Source: Macrostomum hystrix
Lineage: Eukaryota; Platyhelminthes; Macrostomidae
Reading direction: 5' to 3'
Assembly: GCA_950097015.1 (NCBI GenBank)
Contig: CATNEN010000011.1
Span: 2,384,501-2,448,500, forward strand
DNA: 64,000 nt
Positions 47,592-58,300 of the stretch are shown here, in pieces. A model generated the notes under the pieces. It did no database searches. It saw nothing but the letters and a program-made list of their open reading frames with translations, and was not told the DNA's origin. Positions within the stretch are counted from its first letter, which is position 1. Each line of letters opens with the position of its first letter. The position numbers and the translations under genes were made by a program.

Positions 47592-47683
47592 ATTACCCAG
47601 GCTTTCAGGGCGATAATGGGAAAGCCAGAGGGCGCCGAAGGCGCCCGAGGGATTTCTCATTATCGCCCGCAAAGCCTGGGTAA
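47592..47683. repeat. Long palindrome with GC-rich centre
   Basis: ATTACCCAGGCTTTCAGGGC near 47592 pairs with GCCCGCAAAGCCTGGGTAAT near 47664, and GATAATGGGA pairs with the CTCATTATC side. The centre has GGGCGCCGAAGGCGCCC, itself a perfect hairpin. It lies inside the inverted-repeat element. Confidence 0.8.
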
Positions 47684-47969
47684 TACTGTGATTGTACCAT
47701 AGACTATGTGGCTTATAGTATGTGGCTATACGTTAAAATACACAAAAATAATCCATTATCGGCCCAACTTTTCGGGCCAAAATGACATCGTCTATGGCAA
47801 TAATCGAATATCAGCCCGCCCCATAGCCACGTAGTCATGGTACAATGCCTGATAGCTGAGAAGACTCGAAAAAGCCATAGAACAATACTTTTGAGCGAGC
47901 CCCTCAGATTTTTTGCCATGAATTGGCTCGTTTCGCGTCCCGAGGGTTTTAGTTGTCCCTCGGACAACT

Positions 47970-48159
47970 TTAAAATAAATTGTTTTGTTCCCATTTTTTA
48001 AACAGCTTATATGCAGTAACTACTGTTGTAAGTAGGCTGCTGTGCTCGATGGAACTGGAAAAAAAGTTCTACAGCATTTGCAAAAATTTGGTGCATGAAA
48101 TCTTACTTACTCTCAGCACTTCATCTCCCATCCCTTTAACCTCGTCTCCCATACCTCAA
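47970..48159. other. Short spacer
   Basis: Lies between the inverted-repeat element and the minus-strand gene ending at 48160. It probably contains that gene's 3' untranslated region. Confidence 0.4.
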
Positions 48160-51100
48160 TCATCTGTTTCCAGAACTATATTTTGCAGCATGCTGCCCGT
48201 GCTTCAGCTTAATTGCCGCCGAAGCAGCCGCTGCTACAATGGATTTGCCTTGACCTTGAAGTCTCTTCTTTGCGTTATTAGACTCTGTTGCTAGGTTGCC
48301 ATGGGAACTGTCAATGGCAGCCGGCGGCGGAGGTACAATGTACACCCGTATTGGCAAGAAGTTTTCCGTGAATTTGTAGCGCCTAATCTCCGATTGGTTC
48401 CGTCTGGCAGCTTCGCGAGTCTCCAGCAGCCGAGGCTCCGAGTAGCGAGTCGATGGAGCTCTGTTGGCTGCACCAGCTGCTTCCTGTAATGCGGGTGGTG
48501 CACTGGTTTTTACGAGCGTACAGCAGCGAGAGGCGTCTAAATCTGTGGGTTGGTTGTGACTGGATTCATCTATCTGATCTTTGAGTAGGTTGTGACTGGA
48601 CTCATCTAGGCCTTTGAGTAGGTTGTGACTGGATTCATCTAGACCTTTGAGTAGGTTGTGACTGGATTCATCTAGACCTTTGAGTAGGTTGTGACTAGAT
48701 TCATCTAGACCTTTGAGTAGGTTGTGACTAGATTCATCTAGACCTTTGAGTAGGTTGTGACTGGATTCATCTAGACCTTTGAGTAGGTTGTGACTGGATT
48801 CATCTAGATCGTTGAGTAGGTTGTGACTGGACTCATCTAGATCTTTGAGTAGGTTGTGACTGGACTCATCTAGATCTTTGAGTAGTTTGTGACTGGATTC
48901 ATCTAGATCTTTGAGTAGGTTGTGACTGGATTCATCTAGATCTTTGAGTAGGTTGTGACTGGATTCATCTAGATCTTTGAGTAGGTTGTGACTGGATTCA
49001 GCTAGATCTTTGAGTAGGTTGTGACTGGATTCATCTAGACCTTTGAGTAGGTGGTGACTAGATTCATCTAGATCTTTGAGTAGGTTATGACTGGACTCAT
49101 CTAGATCTTTGAGTAGGTTGTGACTGGATTCATCTAGATCTTTGAGTAGGTTGTGACTGGATTCATCTAGATCTTTGAGTAGGTTATGACTGGATTCAGC
49201 TAGATCTTTGAGTAGGTGGTGACTGGACTCATCTAGATCTTTGAGTAGGTTGTGACTGGACTCATCTAGATCTATGAGTAGGTTATGACTGGACTCATCT
49301 AGATCTATGAGTAGGTTATGACTGGATTCAGCTAGATCTTTGAGTAGGTTGTGACTTGATTCATCTAGATCTTTGAGTAGGTTGTGACTGGACTCATCTA
49401 GATCTATGAGTAGGTTATGACTGGACTCATCTAGATCTATGAGTAGGTTATGACTGGATTCAGCTAGATCTTTGAGTAGGTTGTGACTTGATTCATCTAG
49501 ATCTTTGAGTAGGTTGTGACTGGATTCATCTAGATCTTTGAGTAGGTTGTGACTGGACTCATCTAGATCTATGAGTAGGTTGTGACTGGACTCATCTAGA
49601 TCTATGAGTAGGTTATGACTGGATTCAGCTAGATCTTTGAGTAGGTTGTGACTTGATTCATCTAGATCTTTGAGTAGGTTGTGACTGGACTCATCTAGAT
49701 CTTTGAGTAGGTTATGACTGGACTCATCTAGATCTATGAGTAGGTTATGACTGGATTCAGCTAGATCTATGAGTAGGTTATGACTGGATTCAGCTAGATC
49801 TTTGAGTAGGTTGTGACTGGATTCATCTAGATCTTTGAGTAGGTTGTGACTGGACTCATCTAGATCTTTGAGTAGGTTATGACTGGACTCATCTAGATCT
49901 ATGAGTAGGTTGTGACTGGACTCATCTAGATCTTTGAGTAGGTTATGACTGGATTCAGCTAGATCTTTGAGTAGGTTGTGACTGGATTCATCTAGATCTT
50001 TGAGTAGGTTGTGACTGGACTCATCTAGATCTTTGAGTAGGTTATGACTGGACTCATCTAGATCTATGAGTAGGTTATGACTGGGTTCAGCTAGATCTTT
50101 GAGTAGGTTGTGACTGGATTCATCTAGATCTATGAGTAGGTTATGACTGGATTCAGCTAGATCTTTGAGTAGGTTATGACTGGATTCATCTAGATCTATG
50201 AGTAGGTTATGACTGGATTCATCTAGATCTTTGAGTAGGTTATGACTGGACTCATCTAGATCTATGAGTAGGTTATGACTGGATTCATCTAGATCGTTGA
50301 GTAGGTTATGACTGGATTCATCTAGATCTATGAGTAGGTTATGACTGGATTCATCTAGATCTTTGAGTAGGTTATGACTGGACTCATCTAGATCTATGAG
50401 TAGGTTATGACTGGATTCAGCTAGATCTATGAGTAGGTTGTGACTGGATTCAGCTAGATCTATGAGTAGGTTGTGACTAGATTCATCTAGATCTTTGAGT
50501 AGGTTATGACTGGATTCAGCTAGATCTTTGAGTAGGTTATGACTGGATTCATCTAGACCTTTGAGTAGGTTGTGACTGGATTCAGCTAGATCTTTGAGTA
50601 GGTTGTGACTGGATTCAGCTAGATCTTTGAGTAGGTTGTGACTGGATTCATCTAGATCTTTGAGTAGGTTGTGACTGGATTCATCTAGATCTTTGAGTAG
50701 GTTGTGACTGGATTCAGCTAGATCTTTGAGTAGGTTATGACTGGATTCAGCTAGATCTTTGAGTAGGTTGTGACTTGATTCATCTAGATCTTTGAGTAGG
50801 TTATGACTGGATTCATCTAGACCTTTGAGTAGGTTGTGACTGGATTCAGCTAGATCTTTGAGTAGGTTATGACTGGATTCATCTAGACCTTTGAGTAGGT
50901 TGTGACTGGATTCAGCTAGATCTTTGAGTAGGTTATGACTGGATTCATCTAGATCTTTGAGTAGGTTGTGACTGGACTCATCTAGATCTTTGAGTAGGTT
51001 ATGACTGGATTCATCTAGATCTATGAGTAGGTTATGACTGGATTCAGCTAGATCTTTGAGTAGGTTGTGACTAGATTCAGCTAGATCTTTAAGTAGATTG

Positions 51101-51518
51101 CAACTCGACTTACCTTCAAAGCTAGCTGCTGCTGCTGTTGCTGCAATCTCAAAGACTTCTTTGTCGCCCTAACAGCTAACAATGGTGGCTTTGCGCCAAT
51201 GGCTCGAACAGTTGGCCTGCTTTGAAGATGATTATTCAGCGGCATTGGGGTGTCTGTGAATCTACTTGTTCTGTGACTGTCGAGGACTATTCTATAGTCG
51301 TATGTGATCGGAGCAGGCGACAGGGGCGGCCTTCGAATTCCGCGCTGTTGAAATCTGCCAGGTGCACTGAAGCTACGACGATGGTCCAAGGGCGGCGGTT
51401 GGGCTCCTTTGTTGACTTTCTTCGTCACAGGCGAAGATTCAGCATCGATGACTGCGACTGAATTGTGCCAGCTCCTTAGTGGATGGGGCTGACTTGGCTG
51501 CTTCCAATGGGCTGTCAT
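48160..51518 (-). CDS. Unrecognised basic, low-complexity protein, at least two exons
   Basis: I do not recognise this gene. A minus-strand exon from an ATG at 51518 runs to a strong donor (TTTGAAG followed by GTAAGT at 51113-51108). A second exon from about 48483 (acceptor CATTACAG) runs in matching phase 0 to a stop at 48160. The product is about 242 aa, rich in Arg, Pro, Ser and Gln: RRSFSAPGRFQQRGIRRPPL, a Q run near the exon end, RLLETREAARRNQSEIRR, then IVPPPPAAID and an Ala-rich tail. It looks disordered. The intron between is filled by a 33-bp minisatellite. An acceptor-like TTTGACAG sits 7 bases before the ATG, so an upstream exon may exist with the 34-bp array as another intron. A strong donor AAATAAG/GTAAGC on the minus strand near 52843 fits that. 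Confidence 0.45.
48555..51105 (-). repeat. 33-bp minisatellite filling an intron
   Basis: About 77 copies of a unit containing CTAGATCTTTGAGTAGGTTG. Variants (TTTGAG or TATGAG, GTTGTG or GTTATG, TTCATC or TTCAGC) recur in the same combinations, so blocks of units were duplicated. The array starts within a few bases of the strong donor at 51113 (minus strand). Confidence 0.95.
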
Positions 51519-51544
51519 TATGCGCCTGTCAAATAAAGGAATTA

Positions 51545-52790
51545 GGACACTTCTGAGCCTTCAGGAACTCTCCCTACCCATTTCCTCTGATTGTTCAGGA
51601 ACTCTCCCTACCCAATTCCTCTGATTATTCAGGAACTCTCCCTACCCATTTCCTCTGATTGTTCAGGAACTCTCCCTACCTAATTCCTCCGATTATTCAG
51701 GAACTCTCCCTACCCATTTCCTCTGATTGTTCAGGAACTCTCCCTACCCAATTCCTCCGATTGTTCAGGAACTCTCCCTACCCATTTCCTCTGATTGTTC
51801 AGGAACTCTCCCTACCCAATTCCTCTGATTGTTCAGGAATTCTCCCTACCCATTTCCTCTGATTGTTCAGGAACTCTCCCTACCCAATTCCTCCGATTGT
51901 TCAGGAACTCTCCCTACCCATTTCCTCTGATTGTTCAGGAACTCTCCCTACCCAATTCCTCCGATTATTCAGGAACTCTCCCTACCCAATTCCTCTGATT
52001 GTTCAGGAACTCTCCCTACCCATTTCCTCTGATTGTTCAGGAACTCTCCCTACCCAATTCCTCCGATTGTTCAGGAACTCTCCCTACCCATTTCCTCTGA
52101 TTGTTCAGGAACTCTCCCTACCCATTTCCTCTGATTGTTCAGGAACTCTCCCTACCCAATTCCTCCGATTATTCAGGAACTCTCCCTACCCAATTCCTCC
52201 GGTTGTTCAGGAACTCTCCCTACCTATTTCCTCCGATTATTCAGGAACTCTCCCTACCCATTTCCTCTGATTGTTCAGGAACTCTCCCTACCCATTTCCT
52301 CTGATTGTTCAGGAACTCTCCCTACCCAATTCCTCCGATTATTCAGGAACTCTCCCTACCCATTTCCTCCGGTTGTTCAGGAACTCTCCCTACCCATTTC
52401 CTCCGATTGTTCAGGGTCTCTCCCTACCCATTTCCTCCGATTATTCAGGAACTCTCCCTACCCATTTCCTCCGATTATTCAGGAACTCTCCCTACCCATT
52501 TCCTCTGATTATTCAGGAACTCTCCCACCCCATTTCCTCTGATGGTTCAGGGACTCTCCCTACCCATTTCCTCTGATTGTTCAGCGTCTCTCCCTAACCA
52601 ATTCCTCTGGTTGTTCAGCGTCTCTCCCTAACCAATTCCTCTGGTTGTTCAGGGTCTCTCCCTAACCAATTCCTCTGGTTGTTCAGGACTCTCCCTACCC
52701 ATTTCCTCTGATTATTCAGGAACTCTCCCACCCCATTTCCTCTGATGGTTCAGGGACTCTCCCACCCCATTTCCTCTGATTGTTCAGGGC
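51545..52790 (+). repeat. 34-bp minisatellite (CAGGAACTCTCCCTACCCAT)
   Basis: About 36 copies. The 34-bp period means the frame rotates, and the 67- and 135-codon plus-strand frames here are artefacts. It lies just upstream of the minus-strand exon at 51518 and may be an intron of the same gene. Confidence 0.95.
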
Positions 52791-53340
52791 TTTCACAGCT
52801 AATGTAGGTTTCCTCTTAACCTGACGTTAGTACTCGTGCTTACCTTATTTAACAGCCAACAGGACGGCAGTAGAAAATACGACGTTTTAGACAATCGAAC
52901 CAGAGCTATCTTACCTGTTCTAGCAGTATATCAATTCAATCGCTGAGGCCCAAGCTATGCAGACAATGAGACCCAATCAGAACTGTACAGCACACTGCCT
53001 CTAGTGAAAGAATTCGCTTTTTTGAAGCTAGAAAATTTAAGGCAATTTTGTAAGCATCTATCCACCCCAGCACTGGCTCTCACCTTTGTGCACAGACGCA
53101 ACCGTTGCCATAGAAACATTAGCTTTGCATTGTATTTTATGTGTTTCGCTTTCTTTTTTATTTAAACAACATGGAATTCAATTCACAACTCTTTCTTATT
53201 CGTAATTCGTATGCGCCCGTACGAATAAAGATTAATTATATGACTAGATTTTACGAGACCACACAAGAAGCACAGATTGGGCTTGAATTTAATTGACACT
53301 TGAGCAGCATTCTATAATATACGAATTTGTTTGAGCCTTC
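52791..53340. other. Possible 5' exon region of the minus-strand gene
   Basis: Two minus-strand donor-like sites, AATAAG/GTAAGC near 52843 and GAACAG/GTAAGATAG near 52915, suggest non-coding or short coding 5' exons. No protein can be supported. Confidence 0.3.
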
Positions 53341-53344
53341 ACTT

Positions 53345-53790
53345 TCACTGTAATATGAGGTTGTCAGGTGAGATGTGTGTCAGGTGAGAGGTGTGTCAGG
53401 TGAGAGGGTGTCAGGTGAGAGGGTGTCAGGTGAGAGGTGTGTCAGGTGAGAGGTGTGTCAGGTGAGAGGGTGTGTCTGGTGAGAGGTTTGTCAGATAAGA
53501 GGGTGTGTCAGGTGAGAGTGTGTCAGTTGAGAAGTGTGTTCGGTGAGAGGGGTCTTATCAGGTGAGAGTGTGTATCTGGTGAGAGGTGTGTCAGGTGAGA
53601 GCTATAGGTTTGTCGGGTTAGAGGGTGTGTGAGGTAAGAGCGTATCAGTTGAGAGGTTTGTCAGGTTGAGAGTGTGTCAGGTGAGAATGTGTCAGTTGAG
53701 AGGTGTGTCAGGTGATAGGGTGTGTAAGGTGAAAGTGCGTCAGGTGAGAGGTGTATCTGGTAAGAGCTGGGTGTGTCAGGTAAACGGTGT
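53345..53790 (+). repeat. About 16-bp minisatellite containing CAGGTGAG
   Basis: About 27 diverged copies of GTGTGTCAGGTGAGAGG. Each intact unit contains CAG/GTGAG, a near-consensus 5' splice site on the plus strand. Confidence 0.88.
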
Positions 53791-55340
53791 ACTGATTGCA
53801 TGGTTAGGGTTGCTTAATAATAAGAGAATTAGATTCCTTAGCAAATAGAAAATCACTGTGCAAGCCGCTAATACATATTTCTCATAGTCTAGTACGGTTT
53901 ATAATTTTGTATCGGTTCGTAAAGTCGTAAAGATGTAAGGCTGTATGTTAACTTAGCCATTTTACTTTTGCCTTCAATTCTAAACAAACCAAATACGTAA
54001 CTAATTATCGTAAATAATATATGATCTGCTCTATAGAACTTCTTTTTGTTGACTGCGTTGTCGTGATCACAAATATTTTTAATTGTTTTTAAAGCCTTAC
54101 GAAGAAAATTACTTTTACAAAAGTAGACGATTAACAAGAGAGATTTTAGTAAATCCGTGGCGTACATCAATTGACAGCAGTAAGCACAAAATGCTGCAAA
54201 CCATATGTACTGTAAATATTAGCTACAAAATGAAAGTAAAGGGCTTCCAATAATAGTCCAATAATCACTTCACTGAACTGTTGTTTTTTTATACTAAATT
54301 TGACATAAATTTGTATTAATAAATAATTTATTAATAATTACTAATTTCAATTAATAATTAATAATTGATAATTAATAATTACAATCAATTAAAAATAATT
54401 GATAACTAATAATAACAATAACTAACTAATAACTAAGCTCACATAAATAAATAAATAATTAAAAAATTAAAAAATTAATTACAAATTACGTCGACAAAAG
54501 ATCAACTTAAGCACACGAAACTTGCAGAGACAAAAAATAATTGAGCTTAAGTTGCCCAAGCTAATTAATTTTCGCATTTGAAAATCAAAATCGCATATTG
54601 CATAAAAGGTATAGCCAAAATACTTGTTTTGTTTAACTATATAAAAGCAAATTCGTTTCAATTTAAATTTGCAGCGCACGCATATCGTGCCTTAAGTTCT
54701 CGTGTAGGCGCACGCGTAGCTAGAACCCAACATCCCAATCAAATGAATCGACGGTATTTCCTTAGTGTCACTTACAAACAATATATATATTATTTTTTAA
54801 TGGTCTTAAACTTGACAATCGCTCTTTATTGCTGGAAACAGTGTTTGTCTTTGGTATTTTCTTATATTAAAAAAGGAATGCTCTAATTAGTATTCTTGAT
54901 ATGTTTCTTAGACGTTCATTTATTCAGTTCTTGCCGTTTCAATATATTGCACCAAATTTTTTTTCACTTGACACCAAAGCTTTTGTAAAAATTACCATGT
55001 ACCTCGCAATTTCAGACTAAGCTTTCTGAATTTTATTATTTGTATATATTAATTTATTAACAATATATTAATAAGTAATAATATATTAATGTTTTATTTG
55101 CTGAATTTGTAAGTAGTCTAAGACTGTGATAAGTCCACATGTTTTATTTGCATATTTTAAAGTCCAAAACTTCTAATTACATTAGAGTCAATGAAAGTCA
55201 GCAACAGCTTGTTTCCTGAACAGTTTTATCAGAACTTTAATTATTTTTTCAGTTTAAATTTCTGTGGCTACAAGCCTAATTGCTTCAGAAGCTAAAGCTT
55301 CCTAAATTTTGGCCCTCATTGCCCTTAAAACTGGTCCAAA
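53791..55340. other. AT-rich intergenic region upstream of ATP13A
   Basis: Includes a low-complexity AATTAATAATT tract at about 54300-54480. Short frames on both strands look accidental. The ATP13A promoter should lie near the end, but no TATA box is clear. Confidence 0.5.
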
Positions 55341-58300
55341 ATGACAGAAGGCTTTGTAGACATCATCAATAAAGAAGAGGATGATGAGTCTGTAAGTTAA
55401 TAAAACCTTTTGAATAAAAATAGTTTCTTTAATAGGCCTTACTTACTTTGAAAATGTGAAAACTTTTATATTAACTTTTTTACTAAATGAAATTTAGCAA
55501 ATCATTGGCTACAAGAGAAGTGCAGTCAAGACTGTGTTCACCTACATTGGCTATGGCTGCACTGTGTTTCTATTGAGATTACTGTTTTTCTGGCTGCCAC
55601 ATCTGCATGTAAAGAGTACACATGTGCCATGTGATCTCAGTGAAGCTGATAGAATTCTTGTGCTGGTGAGTTTTTTATTCAATTTATCTTGACTCCTGCC
55701 ATTCTTTGACTAATCTAGTTTCAAGAATTCTAAAATGCCAGAACAATGCAGATTTAAAACAAAAGAAAAATTTATAGCTTCTTGTAATAGCCTGTAAGAT
55801 GGTTCTAGTTACATGGTCCTGTAAGAACCATTCAACTAGAAGCGTAGCTAGAACCATTCAACTAGAATCGTAGCTAGAACCATTCAACTAGAATCGTAGC
55901 TAGAACCATTCAACTAGAATCGTAGCAAGAACCATTTAACTAGAATCGTAGCTAGAACCATAACTAGAATCGTAGCAAGAACCATAAATAGAATCGTAGC
56001 AAGAACCATAACTAGAATCGTAGCTAGAACCATTCAACTAGAATCGTAGCTAGAACCATAACTAGAATCGTAGCAAGAACCATTCAACTAGAATCGTAGC
56101 TAGAACCATTCAACTAGAATCGTAGCTAGAACCATTCAACTAGAATCGTAGCTAGAACCATTCAACTAGAATCGTAGCAAGAACCATTTAACTAGAATCG
56201 TAGCTAGAACCATTCAACTAGAATCGTAGCAAGAACCATTTAACTAGAATCGTAGCTAGAACCATTCAACTAGAATCGTAGCAAGAACCATTTAACTAGA
56301 ATCGTAGCTAGAACCATTCAACTAGAATCGTAGCTAGAACCATAACTAGAATCGTAGCAAGAACCATAAATAGAATCGTAGCAAGAACCATTCAACTAGA
56401 ATCGTAGCTAGAACCATTTAACTAGAATCGTAGCAAGAACCATTCAACTAGAATCGTAGCTAGAACCATTCGACTAGAATCGTAGCTAGAACCATTCAAC
56501 TAGAATCGTAGCTAAAACCATTCAACTAGAATCGTAGCTAGAACCATAACTAGAATCGTAGCAAGAACCATAAATAGAATCGTAGCAAGAACCATAACTA
56601 GAATCGTAGCTAGAACCATTCAACTAGAATCGTAGCTAGAACCATAACTAGAATCGTAGCAAGAACCATAAATAGAATCGTAGCAAGAACCATAACTAGA
56701 ATCGTAGCTAGAACCATTCAACTAGAATCGTAGCTAGAACCATTCAACTAGAATCGTAGCTAGAACCATTCGACTAGAATCGTAGCTAGAACCATTCAAC
56801 TAGAATCGTAGCTAGAACCATTTAACTAGAATCGTAGCTAGAACCATAACTAGAATCGTAGCAAGAACCATAAATAGAATCGTAGCAAGAACCATAACTA
56901 GAATCGTAGCTAGAACCATTCAACTAGAATCGTAGCTAGAACCATAACTAGAATCGTAGCAAGAACCATTCAACTAGAATCGTAGCTAGAACCATTCAAC
57001 TAGAATCGTAGCTAGAACCATTCAACTAGAATCGTAGCTAGAACCATTCAACTAGAATCGTAGCAAGAACCATTTAACTAGAATCGTAGCTAGAACCATT
57101 CAACTAGAATCGTAGCAAGAACCATTTAACTAGAATCGTAGCTAGAACCATTCAACTAGAATCGTAGCAAGAACCATTTAACTAGAATCGTAGCTAGAAC
57201 CATTCAACTAGAATCGTAGCTAGAACCATAACTAGAATCGTAGCAAGAACCATAAATAGAATCGTAGCAAGAACCATTCAACTAGAATCGTAGCTAGAAC
57301 CATTTAACTAGAATCGTAGCAAGAACCATTCAACTAGAATCGTAGCTAGAACCATTCGACTAGAATCGTAGCTAGAACCATTCAACTAGAATCGTAGCTA
57401 AAACCATTCAACTAGAATCGTAGCTAGAACCATAACTAGAATCGTAGCAAGAACCATAAATAGAATCGTAGCAAGAACCATAACTAGAATCGTAGCTAGA
57501 ACCATTCAACTAGAATCGTAGCTAGAACCATAACTAGAATCGTAGCAAGAACCATAAATAGAATCGTAGCAAGAACCATAACTAGAATCGTAGCTAGAAC
57601 CATTCAACTAGAATCGTAGCTAGAACCATAACTAGAATCGTAGCAAGAACCATAAATAGAATCGTAGCTAGAACCATAACTAGAATCGTAGCTAGAACCA
57701 TTCAACTAGAATCGTAGCTAGAACCATTCAACTAGAATCGTAGCTAGAACCATTTAACTAGAATCGTAGCTAGAACCATTCGACTAGAATCGTAGCTAGA
57801 ACCATTCAACTAGAATCGTAGCAAGAACCATTTAACTAGAATCGTAGCTAGAACCATAACTAGAATCGTAGCAAGAACCATAAATAGAATCGTAGCAAGA
57901 ACCATAACTAGAATCGTAGCTAGAACCATTCAACTAGAATCGTAGCAAGAACCATAACTAGAATCGTAGCTAGAACCATTCAACTAGAATCGTAGCTAGA
58001 ACCATTCAACTAGAATCGTAGCAAGAACCATTCAACTAGAATCGTAGCTAGAACCATTCAACTAGAATCGTAGCTAGAACCATTCAACTAGAATCGTAGC
58101 AAGAACCATTTAACTAGAATCGTAGCTAGAACCATAACTAGAATCGTAGCAAGAACCATAAATAGAATCGTAGCAAGAACCATAACTAGAATCGTAGCTA
58201 GAACCATTCAACTAGAATCGTAGCTAGAACCATAACTAGAATCGTAGCAAGAACCATTCAACTAGAATCGTAGCTAGAACCATTCAACTAGAATCGTAGC

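Larger units (their letters stand above)
46741..47969. mobile_element. Inverted-repeat element with about 107-bp arms
   Basis: The left arm (46741-46759 plus 47102-47190, split by a mariner relic) and the right arm (47863-47969) are inverted copies: ACAACTAAAACCCTC, GCGAAACGAGCCAATTCATG and GTATTGTTCTATGGC occur on opposite strands. Inside lie further inverted pieces (about 47689-47714 against 47824-47849) and a strong palindrome at 47592-47683. No coding capacity seen, so it is a non-autonomous foldback or MITE-like element of unknown family. Confidence 0.7.

Noticed and set aside
47592..47683. Bacterial-type terminator or contamination
   Set aside because: The hairpin is GC-rich but has no T run and lies inside an element with eukaryotic context on both sides.
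51659..52576. Overlapping 67-135 codon plus-strand frames
   Set aside because: Produced by the 34-bp minisatellite, which rotates through frames; no independent coding evidence.
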